NCBI RefSeq assembly: GCF_900119795.1
Contig: NZ_LT634361.1
Coordinates: forward strand, 372,001 to 436,000
Reading direction: 5' to 3'
DNA: 64,000 nucleotides
Source: Tenacibaculum maritimum NCIMB 2154
GTDB lineage: Bacteria > Bacteroidota > Bacteroidia > Flavobacteriales > Flavobacteriaceae
Shown piece after piece: positions 32,357 to 41,494 of the stretch (position 1 is the stretch's first letter; each line of letters opens with the position of its first letter). The position numbers were made by a program, and so were the translations under genes. Under the pieces are notes generated by a model. The model worked only from the letters and a program-made list of their open reading frames with translations, ran no database searches and was not told the origin of the DNA.

Positions 32357-34153
32357 ATGAAGAACATAAGAAACTTTTGCATTATTGCACATATAGATCA
32401 TGGAAAAAGTACGCTTGCTGATAGGTTACTGGATTATACCGGAGCGGTTTCGGAGCGTGAAAAACAAAATCAACTATTAGATAATATGGATTTGGAGCGT
32501 GAACGTGGTATCACCATAAAATCGCATGCTATCCAGATGGAGTATAAATATAAAGGAGAAGAATATATCTTGAATTTAATTGATACTCCTGGACATGTAG
32601 ATTTTTCTTATGAAGTTTCTCGTTCCATTGCAGCTTGTGAGGGAGCTTTGTTGATTGTAGATGCAGCGCAGAGCATACAAGCGCAAACAATATCTAATTT
32701 ATATTTAGCTTTAGATAATGATTTAGAAATTATACCTGTTTTGAATAAGGTTGATTTACCTTCTGCTAATCCAGAGGAAGTGACGGATGATATTGTAGAT
32801 TTGTTAGGTTGTGATCCAGAAGAGGTAATTCACGCAAGTGGAAAAACAGGTTTTGGGGTAGCTAATATTTTAGCCGCTATCATTGACAGGATTCCTGCTC
32901 CAAAAGGAGATCCCGAAGCGCCGTTACAAGCGCTTATTTTTGATTCTGTGTATAATTCGTATAGAGGAATTGAAACGTATTTTCGTGTCATCAATGGAGA
33001 AATTAAGAAGGGGCAGCGTATCAAATTTATGGCAACTGATAATGAGTATTTTGCGGATGAGGTAGGAACATTGAAATTAGAGCAAGTTGTTAAAAAATCT
33101 GTAAAAACGGGAGATGTAGGATATTTGATTACAGGGATTAAAACAGCAAAGGAAGTAAAAGTAGGAGATACAATTACAGATGCAGCAAATCCAACAACAG
33201 AAGTAATAGATGGTTTTGAAGATGTAAAACCAATGGTTTTTGCTGGGATTTATCCAGTAGATACAGAAGATTATGAGGAGCTTCGTTATTCTATGGAAAA
33301 ATTACAATTGAATGATGCTTCTTTGGTATTTCAACCAGAAAGTTCAGCGGCTTTAGGATTTGGTTTTCGATGTGGTTTCTTAGGGATGTTACATATGGAA
33401 ATTATCCAAGAACGCTTAGAACGTGAGTTTAATATGACGGTGATAACAACGGTGCCTAACGTAAGTTATCATGCATATACAAAAAAGAACCCTGATGAGA
33501 TCATCATGCTGAATAATCCTTCTGATTTGCCAGATCCTTCGCGATTGGATAGAGTAGAAGAACCTTTTATCAAAGCTTCAATCATTACAAAGTCTGATTT
33601 TGTAGGGCAAGTAATGAGCTTATGTATTGAAAAAAGAGGCATCATAACGAATCAAACATATTTGACAACAGAAAGAGTTGAGCTAACTTTTGATATGCCT
33701 TTGGCAGAAATTGTATTTGACTTTTATGATCGTTTAAAAACAGTATCTAAAGGGTATGCTTCTTTTGATTATTCTCCTATAGGAATGCGTAAATCGAAAT
33801 TAGTTCGTGTAGATATTTTATTAAATGGACAACCGGTGGATGCACTTTCAGCATTATTACATGCAGATAATGCTTATACGATAGGTAAGAAAATAACAGA
33901 AAAACTAAAAGAACTAATTCCACGTCAGCAATTTGATATTCCAATTCAAGCGGCTATTGGAGCAAAAATTATAGCAAGAGAAACTACAAAAGCATTGCGT
34001 AAAGATGTAACTGCAAAATGTTATGGTGGAGATATTTCTCGTAAACGTAAATTATTAGAAAAGCAAAAGAAAGGTAAGAAACGTATGCGCCAAGTAGGTA
34101 ATGTTGAAATACCTCAGGAGGCATTTATGGCTGTCTTAAAATTGAATGATTAA
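32357..34153 (+). CDS. lepA: Elongation factor 4 (back-translocase) LepA
   Basis: This GTPase of 598 residues has the G motifs [14 protein letters not shown] (residues 11-24), [26 protein letters not shown] and [11 protein letters not shown]. The LepA-specific C-terminal domain ends [19 protein letters not shown]. Full length fits the family. It acts on ribosomes under stress and in 30S assembly. It is monocistronic, followed by a strong terminator. Confidence 0.97.
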   Translation: MKNIRNFCIIAHIDHGKSTLADRLLDYTGAVSEREKQNQLLDNMDLERERGITIKSHAIQMEYKYKGEEYILNLIDTPGHVDFSYEVSRSIAACEGALLIVDAAQSIQAQTISNLYLALDNDLEIIPVLNKVDLPSANPEEVTDDIVDLLGCDPEEVIHASGKTGFGVANILAAIIDRIPAPKGDPEAPLQALIFDSVYNSYRGIETYFRVINGEIKKGQRIKFMATDNEYFADEVGTLKLEQVVKKSVKTGDVGYLITGIKTAKEVKVGDTITDAANPTTEVIDGFEDVKPMVFAGIYPVDTEDYEELRYSMEKLQLNDASLVFQPESSAALGFGFRCGFLGMLHMEIIQERLEREFNMTVITTVPNVSYHAYTKKNPDEIIMLNNPSDLPDPSRLDRVEEPFIKASIITKSDFVGQVMSLCIEKRGIITNQTYLTTERVELTFDMPLAEIVFDFYDRLKTVSKGYASFDYSPIGMRKSKLVRVDILLNGQPVDALSALLHADNAYTIGKKITEKLKELIPRQQFDIPIQAAIGAKIIARETTKALRKDVTAKCYGGDISRKRKLLEKQKKGKKRMRQVGNVEIPQEAFMAVLKLND

Positions 34154-34172
34154 TAAGCGTAGGTTATATAAT

Positions 34173-34207
34173 AAAAAAAGCTTTAGGTTTTTCCTAAAGC
34201 TTTTTTT
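34173..34207. terminator. Bidirectional terminator between lepA and the metallopeptidase
   Basis: AAAAAAAGCTTTAGG (34173-34187) and CCTAAAGCTTTTTTT (34193-34207) are perfect arms with a 5-nt loop. Confidence 0.9.
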
Positions 34208-34232
34208 ATTCATATTGATCTTATATAAGTAA

Positions 34233-34931
34233 TTAGTCTCTACTGGCTAAAATACGCATTGCCCAATATAGAAGCATTGCCAAAGAACCTAAGGCAGCAA
34301 CTAAATAAGTTCTTGCAGCCCATTTTAAAGCATCTTTAGAACCTGCTAGTTCCTCACGAGTAACAATATGTTTCTTTTCTAACCAAGCCAAAGCACGATT
34401 ACTAGCATCGTATTCCACAGGTAGAGTAATAAAACTAAATAAGGTACCCATTCCCATAAATAATAAACCAGCAATGGCAATCATGAATCCAATTTGAGAG
34501 TTGCCAGAACCAATTCCAATAGCAATTCCTCCAATAATCATCCATTGAGAAAAGTTAGAGGTAATGCTTACTATTGGTACTAGTTTAGATCGCATTTGCA
34601 ACCATTCATAGGCTTGTGCGTGCTGTACAGCATGTCCAACTTCATGAGCTGCAACGGCAGCAGCGGCAGCATTTCTTTGATGATAAACTCCTTCGCTTAA
34701 ATTTACTGTTTTATTTTGCGGATTGTAATGATCGGTAAGCATTCCAGGGGTAGAAATTACCTGAACATCTGAAATTCCATGGTCAGCTAGCATTTTTTCC
34801 GCAATTTCAGCACCGCTCATACCATTTCGTAAGTGAACTTGTGAGTATTTTTTAAATTTTCTTTTTAGAGTATTACTTACAGCCCAACTAACCACAGAAA
34901 TAATACCTATTATAGCATAAAAACCTATCAT
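34233..34931 (-). CDS. YugP-like membrane zinc metallopeptidase
   Basis: This protein of 232 residues has an N-terminal membrane segment (MIGFYAIIGIISVVSWAVS), the zinc motif AAHEVGHAVQHAQAYEWLQM (HExxH at about residues 114-118), and three further membrane segments. MTDHYNPQNKTVNLSEGVYH-type sequence (MLTDHYNPQNKTVNLSEGVY) before the motif is also typical. It is the neutral zinc metallopeptidase 2 (YugP, PF04298) family; the substrate is not known. It is convergent with lepA and divergent from ansA. Confidence 0.9.
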   Translation of the reverse strand: MIGFYAIIGIISVVSWAVSNTLKRKFKKYSQVHLRNGMSGAEIAEKMLADHGISDVQVISTPGMLTDHYNPQNKTVNLSEGVYHQRNAAAAAVAAHEVGHAVQHAQAYEWLQMRSKLVPIVSITSNFSQWMIIGGIAIGIGSGNSQIGFMIAIAGLLFMGMGTLFSFITLPVEYDASNRALAWLEKKHIVTREELAGSKDALKWAARTYLVAALGSLAMLLYWAMRILASRD

Positions 34932-35026
34932 AATTATATTTTATTTAAAAATTTTATATCATTTTTGTTTGGTAAACATACAACATAAATTATTCCATTT
35001 TGGTATTTGATAAAAAAAATGACACA

Positions 35027-36067
35027 ATGACAATAAAACCCAAAATCTTACTTTTATATACAGGAGGAACTATAGGTATGATAAAAGACTATGAGACAAA
35101 CGCATTAAAAGCTTTTGATTTTAGCCAGATTTTAGAAAAAATACCAGAGTTACAACAATTGAACTGTGATATAAAAACGATATCTTTTAAAGAGCCAATA
35201 GACTCTTCTAATATGAACACCTATTATTATGTGCAAATAGCGGAAACGATAGAGGCTAATTATGATAATTTTGATGGTTTTGTAGTTTTAACAGGTTCAG
35301 ATACGATGTCTTACACGTCATCAGTGATTAGTTTTATGTTTGAGAATTTGCAAAAACCTGTAATTTTTACAGGATCTCAATTACCTATAGGAGATTTAAG
35401 AACAGATGCCAAAGAAAATTTAATAACCTCTATTGAAATAGCTTCTTCAAGAAAAGGAGGAAGACCTGTGATATCAGAAGTATGTTTGTATTTTGAATAT
35501 AAATTGTACAGAGCGAATAGAACAACAAAAATAAATGCAGAGCAGTTTGAAGCTTTTACTTCAATGAATTATGCACCTCTAGCAGAAAGTGGGGTGCATT
35601 TGAGTTTTAATAATCATTTGTTGTACAGAACATCTGATCGTGCTATGAAATTAATAGTAAGAAAAGAACTTGAAGCTAATATTGTGATACTAAAATTATT
35701 TCCAGGTATTACCAAGGCAATTGTAGAAAGTGTTATTAATATTCCTAATTTAAAGGGGATGGTACTAGAAACATACGGGGCTGGAAATGCACCTACATAC
35801 GAATGGTTTTTAGAATTGTTAAAGGAAGCTATCTCAAAAGGGATAAACATTGTGAATGTAACTCAATGTGCAGGAGGCAGTGTAATTTTAGGGCATTACG
35901 AAACTAGCATTGCATTGCAAAATATAGGTATTGTAGATGGAAAAGATATTACAACTGAAGCGGCAATTGCAAAAATGATGTATCTTTTAGGAGAAAAATT
36001 AAATAAAAAAGCGTTTAAAATGGTTTTTGAAACTTCTTTGAGAGGAGAAATAAGTGATAAAATATGA
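35027..36067 (+). CDS. ansA: Type I L-asparaginase
   Basis: This protein has 346 residues from ATG 35027 (MTIKPKILLLYTGG); a TTG 27 nt upstream in frame is unlikely. The two catalytic Thr motifs are LLYTGGTIGMI at residues 8-18 and VVLTGSDTMSYTSSVISFMF at about 82-101. It lacks a signal peptide, so it is the cytoplasmic form that hydrolyses asparagine to aspartate and ammonia. It stands alone. Confidence 0.95.
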   Translation: MTIKPKILLLYTGGTIGMIKDYETNALKAFDFSQILEKIPELQQLNCDIKTISFKEPIDSSNMNTYYYVQIAETIEANYDNFDGFVVLTGSDTMSYTSSVISFMFENLQKPVIFTGSQLPIGDLRTDAKENLITSIEIASSRKGGRPVISEVCLYFEYKLYRANRTTKINAEQFEAFTSMNYAPLAESGVHLSFNNHLLYRTSDRAMKLIVRKELEANIVILKLFPGITKAIVESVINIPNLKGMVLETYGAGNAPTYEWFLELLKEAISKGINIVNVTQCAGGSVILGHYETSIALQNIGIVDGKDITTEAAIAKMMYLLGEKLNKKAFKMVFETSLRGEISDKI

Positions 36068-36306
36068 AAAGAGTGAAAATAATTCACTGAATTTATAGGA
36101 AAAATACAAGAAATGTGTATTTTTAACATAAATACCTCCCCTTTTTTTTTAATGAACCAACAATTTTTTGTTATTTGGCACTCTGAAAACTCAAAAAAAG
36201 CATTAAATAGCTTACAGAAAGGATAAGGTCAATGATGTTTTTTTGTGTTTTTTATAGTAAAATATGTATTTTTAACCCGTTAACTATTTAAATTAATTAT
36301 ATCAAA

Positions 36307-37020
36307 ATGAAAAAAGCAGTGAATATTCTAACTATTGCAGGATTTATGTTTTTTGGAGCAATCCAATCGACTTTTGCACAAGAGGCAGAAAAAACTTTTC
36401 ACCAAGAATTAAAACAACGTTTTATCGAAGGGGGCCCAGTATTCATGGGGATTGTATTAGTAGCTTTAATTTTAGGTTTAGCTATTGCAATTGAAAGAAT
36501 TATTTATTTGAATATGGCAACTACTAATACAAAGAAATTAGTTGCAAGTGTAGATGATGCATTAAGTTCTGGAGGGGTAGAAGCAGCAAAAGAGGTTTGT
36601 AGAAATACAAAAGGACCTGTAGCATCTATTTTTTATCAAGGTTTAGAAAGATCTGATGAAGGAATCGACGCTGTTGAAAAAGCAGTTGTAGGTTATGGAG
36701 GTGTACAAATGGGATTATTAGAAAAAAATATTTCTTGGATTTCTTTATTTATTGCTTTAGCACCGATGTTAGGATTTATGGGAACGGTAATTGGTATGAT
36801 TGGAGCATTTGATGCAATTGCAGTAGCAAATGATATTTCTCCAGCGGTAGTTGCAGGTGGTATTAAAGTAGCACTTTTAACGACTGTATTTGGTTTAGTA
36901 GTAGCAATTATCTTACAAATTTTTTACAATTACATTATCTCTAAAGTAGATAGTATTGTAAATAACATGGAAGACGCTTCTATTTCTTTAGTAGATTTAT
37001 TAGCTAAGTATAAAAAATAA
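36307..37020 (+). CDS. MotA/TolQ/ExbB proton channel protein
   Basis: This protein of 237 residues has a signal-like first segment (AGFMFFGAIQSTFAQE), then a membrane segment (VFMGIVLVALILGLAIAIER), the cytoplasmic loop and two more membrane segments, with the conserved APMLGFMGTVIGMIGAFDAI and KVALLTTVFGLVVAIILQIF. It is the TolQ/ExbB type that uses the proton motive force. It heads a four-gene operon with a small membrane protein and two ExbD proteins, so it should energise an outer-membrane or envelope process. There is no TonB gene in the cluster. Confidence 0.93.
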   Translation: MKKAVNILTIAGFMFFGAIQSTFAQEAEKTFHQELKQRFIEGGPVFMGIVLVALILGLAIAIERIIYLNMATTNTKKLVASVDDALSSGGVEAAKEVCRNTKGPVASIFYQGLERSDEGIDAVEKAVVGYGGVQMGLLEKNISWISLFIALAPMLGFMGTVIGMIGAFDAIAVANDISPAVVAGGIKVALLTTVFGLVVAIILQIFYNYIISKVDSIVNNMEDASISLVDLLAKYKK

Positions 37021-37028
37021 GAAATCCT

Positions 37029-37469
37029 ATGGACAGTAAAATATTAAAAGGACTTGTTGCCATTATATCAATCCTAGGTATCGTAGGTTTTATAATGGTC
37101 GCAAGAGCAGGAGAAGGAACTCCTGAGATGGCGAGTGCGGCATCATTTATGGTGAGTATAGCTTTTTATTTATTAATTGTAGTAGTTGCTGTAACAGTAC
37201 TACTATCTTTAATTAGCTTATTAAAGAACCCAGCAGCTCTAAAAAAGACCTTTGTAGGGTTGGCTATTTTGGCAGTTGTGTTAGCAGTTTCTTATTTTAC
37301 AGCTTCTGATGCTGCTGTTTATGACGCACAAGGAGTTGTGTTAAAGGAAGGACAGGCTGGAGCTACTTCTAAATGGGTAGGTACTGGAATTACATATAGC
37401 TTGCTTTTAGGTTTTGTGGGGCTAGTGTTTTTTGTATTAGATTTATTAAAAGGATTAGTTAAATCATAG
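37029..37469 (+). CDS. Four-pass membrane protein of the ExbB/ExbD operon
   Basis: This protein of 146 residues has four hydrophobic segments (about 8-25, 40-65, 75-93 and 120-142) and a small outward loop TASDAAVYDAQGVVLKEGQA. It lies 8 nt after the ExbB-like gene and 6 nt before exbD1. I do not recognise the family beyond its constant place in such operons of flavobacteria. It may be an additional subunit of the proton channel. Confidence 0.75.
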   Translation: MDSKILKGLVAIISILGIVGFIMVARAGEGTPEMASAASFMVSIAFYLLIVVVAVTVLLSLISLLKNPAALKKTFVGLAILAVVLAVSYFTASDAAVYDAQGVVLKEGQAGATSKWVGTGITYSLLLGFVGLVFFVLDLLKGLVKS

Positions 37470-37475
37470 AGTATT

Positions 37476-38105
37476 ATGGCAAGAAGAGAAAACCCAGAAA
37501 TTAATGCAGGTTCGATGGCAGATATTGCTTTCTTGCTACTTATATTTTTCTTAGTAACAACTACAATGGATGTAGATTCAGGTATCTCAAAGAAGTTAGC
37601 TGAAAAACCACCAAAGGATTTTGTTCCTCCAATCGTAAAAGAAAAGAATATTTTTCAAGTAAGTATTAACCGTAACAACCAACTATTAGTTGAAGATGAA
37701 CTTATGGAGCTGAAAGATTTAAAAGCAGCTGCTATCAAGTTTTTAGACAATGGAGGAGGAAACGGTAAAGTTGAAAATGGAGTAGAAACAGGACCATGTA
37801 CTTATTGTAAAGGAGCTAGAGATCCAGAATCTTCAGATCATCCAAATAAGGCAATTATTTCAGTAGAGAGCGATAGAGCTACTGAATATGGTACATATGT
37901 AGCAATACAAAGTGAATTGTTAAGCGCTTATACAGAGTTGCGTAATAGACTAAGTAAAGAGCGTTATAATATGAGTTACACAGAGTTGGAAGAAGCTTTT
38001 AAAGATAGTAACAGAAAAGACGAGAGCCTTAGAAAAAAGGTTCAGGATATAAAAAATAGTTATCCTCAAGTTATTTCTGATGCAGATCCAACAGGTTCTA
38101 ATTAA
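37476..38105 (+). CDS. ExbD-like biopolymer transport protein 1
   Basis: This protein of 209 residues has the ExbD signature: INAGSMADIAFLLLIFFLVT with the proton-accepting Asp at about residue 16, followed by a periplasmic domain. Two unusual parts stand out: an insertion with GPCTYCKGARDPESSDHPNK (two Cys, residues about 107-126), and a charged helical C-terminal tail (YTELEEAFKDSNRKDESLRK). It pairs with the second ExbD and the ExbB-like channel. Confidence 0.92.
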   Translation: MARRENPEINAGSMADIAFLLLIFFLVTTTMDVDSGISKKLAEKPPKDFVPPIVKEKNIFQVSINRNNQLLVEDELMELKDLKAAAIKFLDNGGGNGKVENGVETGPCTYCKGARDPESSDHPNKAIISVESDRATEYGTYVAIQSELLSAYTELRNRLSKERYNMSYTELEEAFKDSNRKDESLRKKVQDIKNSYPQVISDADPTGSN

Positions 38106-38122
38106 TAATAAAAACAGTCAAT

Positions 38123-38593
38123 ATGTCTAAATTTAAAAAGAAGAAAAAAGGGTTGCCACCAGTGTCAACAGCATCTTTACCAGATATTGTTTTTATGTTA
38201 TTATTCTTTTTTATGGTAACTACTACCATGAGAGAAACTGATTTAAAAATAGATAGTCCACGTTTACCGAGCGCTAGCGAAGTAAAAAAACTAGAGCACA
38301 AAAGCTTAGTTAGTACTATTTATGTAGGTAAAGCCAAAGATCCTAAGTACGGGAAAGGGTACAATAGAATTCAATTGAATGATAAAATAGGAACTCCAGA
38401 TGACGTAACTTCTTTTATTATTAGAGAGAGAGAAGACAAGTCAGACGCAGAAATTCCTTTTATGACTACATCAATAAAAGCAGATAAAGAATCAAACGTA
38501 GGTACTTTAACTGATATTCGTTTAAAATTAAGAGATGTAAATGCTCTTAAGTTAAGCTTGTCAACTCACAAAGGAGATGTGATCAAAAAATAA
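38123..38593 (+). CDS. ExbD-like biopolymer transport protein 2
   Basis: This protein of 156 residues begins with a very basic stretch (KFKKKKKGLPPVSTASLPDI) followed by the membrane segment VFMLLFFFMVTTTMRETD; the proton-accepting Asp is in LPDIVF (about residue 20). The periplasmic domain ends with LRDVNALKLSLSTHKGD. It forms the last gene of the ExbB-ExbD operon, followed by a terminator. Confidence 0.92.
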   Translation: MSKFKKKKKGLPPVSTASLPDIVFMLLFFFMVTTTMRETDLKIDSPRLPSASEVKKLEHKSLVSTIYVGKAKDPKYGKGYNRIQLNDKIGTPDDVTSFIIREREDKSDAEIPFMTTSIKADKESNVGTLTDIRLKLRDVNALKLSLSTHKGDVIKK

Positions 38594-38610
38594 TTTGTAA
38601 AAGATTTTAT

Positions 38611-38645
38611 AAAAAAGAGCAGTTTTAAAAAGATTGCTCTTTTTT
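38611..38645 (+). terminator. Intrinsic terminator of the ExbB/ExbD operon
   Basis: AAAAAAGAGCA (38611-38621) pairs with TGCTCTTTTTT (38635-38645) over a 13-nt loop. Confidence 0.85.
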
Positions 38646-38690
38646 TATGCAAAAGATTTATCTTTATCATAATCTAATAAAAGTTTTATA

Positions 38691-39362
38691 ATGAAACAGA
38701 TTATTTTATTTCTTTTTATGAGTGTGGTGTTTAAGTGTATTAGTCAAGAAAAACAACTACAGTTAGTTGATAGATATTGGGAAGATCAACTGTATCTTGG
38801 TGTAACATATAATATTCTAGATCGTCAGCCATTAGGAGTTTCTGATAGTGGATTTTCTTATGGGTTTTCTGGAGGATATATAAAAGATATTCCTTTTAAT
38901 AGGAAAGGAAGGTTTGCAATAGGAGTTGGATTAGGATATAGTTTTGATTCTTTTAATCATGGATATAAAATTTTGATAATTAATGATAAGATTATTTTTG
39001 ATATTGACAATATTCGGCTCTCTAATGAATTAAAGTTACATAATATAGAATTCCCTTTAGAGTTTCGCTTTAGAACATCAACAGTAAAAGATTATAGATT
39101 CTGGAGGGTTTACGGAGGTGCCAAAATAAGTTATAATTTTAGCAACTCTTTTGGGTATAAAGAAGCTGGAGAAATACTAACGTTTAAAGATGTTTCTAGA
39201 TATAATAAATGGCAAATAGGGCTTAGCCTATCTACAGGTTATGGCGCGTTTAATTTTTATATGTACTATGGAATTACACCAATGTTTAAAAGAGCAATTG
39301 TAGGAGCTAAAAATATCAATACGCGAGTTATGAAGTTTGGATTGATATTTTATATTTTATAA
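38691..39362 (+). CDS. PorT-like outer-membrane beta-barrel protein
   Basis: This protein of 223 residues has a signal peptide (LFLFMSVVFKCISQ). The mature part alternates strands with Gly/aromatic patterns (RFAIGVGLGYSFDSF, FWRVYGGAKISYNFS, WQIGLSLSTGYGAFNFYMYY) and ends with FGLIFYIL, as in small 8- to 10-stranded barrels of the PorT/outer-membrane-protein beta-barrel family. It follows the ExbB/ExbD operon but after its terminator. Its end overlaps the convergent next gene by 6 nt. Confidence 0.8.
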   Translation: MKQIILFLFMSVVFKCISQEKQLQLVDRYWEDQLYLGVTYNILDRQPLGVSDSGFSYGFSGGYIKDIPFNRKGRFAIGVGLGYSFDSFNHGYKILIINDKIIFDIDNIRLSNELKLHNIEFPLEFRFRTSTVKDYRFWRVYGGAKISYNFSNSFGYKEAGEILTFKDVSRYNKWQIGLSLSTGYGAFNFYMYYGITPMFKRAIVGAKNINTRVMKFGLIFYIL

Positions 39363-39956
39363 GATAGAGAAAATAATTAATTCGCTAATGATACCTATTA
39401 AAAAACCTAAATAGACTTCTTTGGAAGTATGAGCTTTTAAGTATAGTCGTGAACTCGCTAAAAGTCCTGAAAGAAGTGTGAAAATGAGCACAAAAGGCAG
39501 CATATAAATATGGTAAAGAAAGCTTAAAATTAAAAAGTAGCCTATTGAAATCCCCATTGAAAGCAAATGTAAGCTTATTTTTATTTTGGCAAAAAAGAAT
39601 ATATATACAACGCTTAGTGCTAAAGTTGTTCCATAGAATAAATAACTGATATCTCTAATGATATAAATATTATAAAAAGCTCTACCTAGTAAGAAAAATA
39701 GAAGCATCATAAGGAATAAAGGAACTTTTCGTTCTTCAATTGAGATTACTTGATAGCTTTTAATGTGTCCTATTGTTTTGAGCAATAAAAGCATCAAAGC
39801 AGGAATAAGATAGGTAGCTATAAAAACAATGCAAAGGAGTGTGTATCGTTGTGTATAGCTAATATTTAAAGGAGAAAGTACAAAGTAAAGTAGCATACCT
39901 ATAGTAGGCATTACTATAGGATGTAGTAGGGCTGATATAAACTGATGCCACTTCAT
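39357..39956 (-). CDS. PAP2-like integral membrane protein
   Basis: This protein of 199 residues has six or so membrane segments. Near the C-terminus SSRLYLKAHTSKEVYLGFLI resembles the third motif of PAP2 lipid phosphatases (SR..HT..V..G), but the first motif (KxxxxxxRP) is not visible, so activity is doubtful. It follows rpoN with a one-base stop/start overlap (TAATG), an arrangement I associate with Bacteroidota. Confidence 0.7.
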   Translation of the reverse strand: MKWHQFISALLHPIVMPTIGMLLYFVLSPLNISYTQRYTLLCIVFIATYLIPALMLLLLKTIGHIKSYQVISIEERKVPLFLMMLLFFLLGRAFYNIYIIRDISYLFYGTTLALSVVYIFFFAKIKISLHLLSMGISIGYFLILSFLYHIYMLPFVLIFTLLSGLLASSRLYLKAHTSKEVYLGFLIGIISELIIFSIL

Positions 39957-41413
39957 TAAATTTCTTTACGAAGTCTAGCAACAGGAATCTCTAACTGTTC
40001 GCGATACTTTGCTACGGTACGCCTTGCAATAGGGTATCCTTTCTCTTTTAAGATAGCCGATAGTTTTTCATCCGTTAGAGGTTTCTTTTTGCTTTCTTCA
40101 GAAATAACGGTTTCCAGTATTTTCTTAATTTCGCGAGTAGAAACATCCTCTCCTTGATCATTTTTCATTGATTCAGAAAAGAACTCCTTAATAAGCTTAG
40201 TACCATAAGGAGTAGAAGCGTACTTGCTATTAGCAACTCTAGAAACAGTAGATACATCCATGTTAATTTGATCTGCAATATCTTTTAGGATCATCGGTTT
40301 TAGTTTGCGCTCATCTCCAGTAAGAAAATAATCATACTGATAATGCATAATAGCATTCATTGTTATAAGTAAGGTTTGTTGGCGTTGTTTGATTGCATCA
40401 ATAAACCATTTGGCTGCATCTAATTTTTGTTTTATAAAAAGAACTGCATCTTTTTGAGATTTGCTTTTTTCCTTTGAATTCTGATAGCCTTTTAACATAT
40501 TGTTATACTCTCTTGAAATATGCAATTCAGGAGCATTGCGAGAATTGAGTGTCAAATCTAATTTACCGTCTAAAATTTTTATTGTAAAGTCAGGTACTAT
40601 TTGCTCTGCAATTTTATTACTACCAGCATAAGAACTACCCGGTTTGGGGTTTAATTTTCCGATTTCAGTAATGACTTCTTTTAATTCAGCTTCTGAGATA
40701 TTAAATTTTTCAATTAATTTTTTATAATGCTTTTTAACAAAGTGGTCAAAAGCATTTACTAGAATTAAAATTGCTAGCTCTATACTTTTCTTTTGCTTTT
40801 TAGCTTTTAATTGGATAATTAGGCATTCTTTTAAATCGCGAGCAGCTACCCCAATAGGATCTAACTTTTGAACAACTTCTAACAGTACTTGTGCTACTTT
40901 TTCTTCTGTCGTAAAGATATTTTGAGTAAAAGCTAAGTCATCCACTAAGTCAATGATGCTTCTACGGATATAGCCACTATCGTCAATACTTCCCACTAGG
41001 AATTCAGCAATAGTTCGTTCTTCTTCATTTATTCTAAAAGTGTTTAGTTGACTTTTTAATGATTGGTGAAAAGTGGTACCAGCAGCATAAGGGATTTGTT
41101 TGTCATCATCATCTGCGGAATAGTTATTAGCTTGTGTTTTATAGCTAGGATATTCATCGTCACTTAAATACTCATCAATATTAATATCATCTGCGTCAAT
41201 TTTTTCAGTTCCAGTATCATCATATTCATCAGCTAAACTATCTTCAAAATTATCAGTATCTTCCTTTCCTGTATCTAAGGCAGGATTTTCTTCAATTTCT
41301 TGTTTTAAACGTTCCTCAAAAGCTTGCGTAGGCAATTGAATCAATTTCATTAATTGAATTTGTTGAGGAGATAATTTTTGAAGTAATTTATACTGTAAAC
41401 TCTGTTTTAACAT
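39956..41413 (-). CDS. rpoN: RNA polymerase sigma-54 factor
   Basis: This protein of 485 residues has the three sigma-54 regions: an N-terminal Gln/Leu-rich activator domain (LLQKLSPQQIQLMKLIQLPT), an acidic linker (residues 50-100), the core-binding domain, the HTH (LKDIADQINMDVSTVSRVAN) and the RpoN box ARRTVAKYREQL near the end. It directs transcription from -24/-12 promoters with bEBP activators. A TATATTTG on the minus strand ends 5 nt from the ATG. Confidence 0.96.
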   Translation of the reverse strand: MLKQSLQYKLLQKLSPQQIQLMKLIQLPTQAFEERLKQEIEENPALDTGKEDTDNFEDSLADEYDDTGTEKIDADDINIDEYLSDDEYPSYKTQANNYSADDDDKQIPYAAGTTFHQSLKSQLNTFRINEEERTIAEFLVGSIDDSGYIRRSIIDLVDDLAFTQNIFTTEEKVAQVLLEVVQKLDPIGVAARDLKECLIIQLKAKKQKKSIELAILILVNAFDHFVKKHYKKLIEKFNISEAELKEVITEIGKLNPKPGSSYAGSNKIAEQIVPDFTIKILDGKLDLTLNSRNAPELHISREYNNMLKGYQNSKEKSKSQKDAVLFIKQKLDAAKWFIDAIKQRQQTLLITMNAIMHYQYDYFLTGDERKLKPMILKDIADQINMDVSTVSRVANSKYASTPYGTKLIKEFFSESMKNDQGEDVSTREIKKILETVISEESKKKPLTDEKLSAILKEKGYPIARRTVAKYREQLEIPVARLRKEI

Positions 41414-41418
41414 AAATA

Positions 41419-41426
41419 CAAATATA
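41419..41426 (-). promoter_or_regulatory. -7 promoter element of rpoN
   Basis: The minus strand reads TATATTTG with only 5 nt to ATG 41413, implying a near-leaderless rpoN mRNA. Confidence 0.5.
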
Positions 41427-41437
41427 TGAAATCGAGT

Positions 41438-41481
41438 TATAATAAAAACGCCATTCAGTACTGAATGGCGTTTTTATTATA
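41438..41481. terminator. Perfect 44-nt palindrome, terminator of asnS
   Basis: All 22 positions from 41438 to 41459 are complementary to 41460-41481; the core is ACGCCATTCAGT with its complement, flanked by A5/T5 runs. It lies 14 nt after the asnS stop on the minus strand and ends transcription before rpoN. Confidence 0.9.
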
Positions 41482-41494
41482 TATTATAAAAAAA

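Noticed and set aside
36068..36306. Possible gene or RNA between ansA and the ExbB-like gene
   Set aside because: No frame, hairpin with T-run or promoter match stood out.
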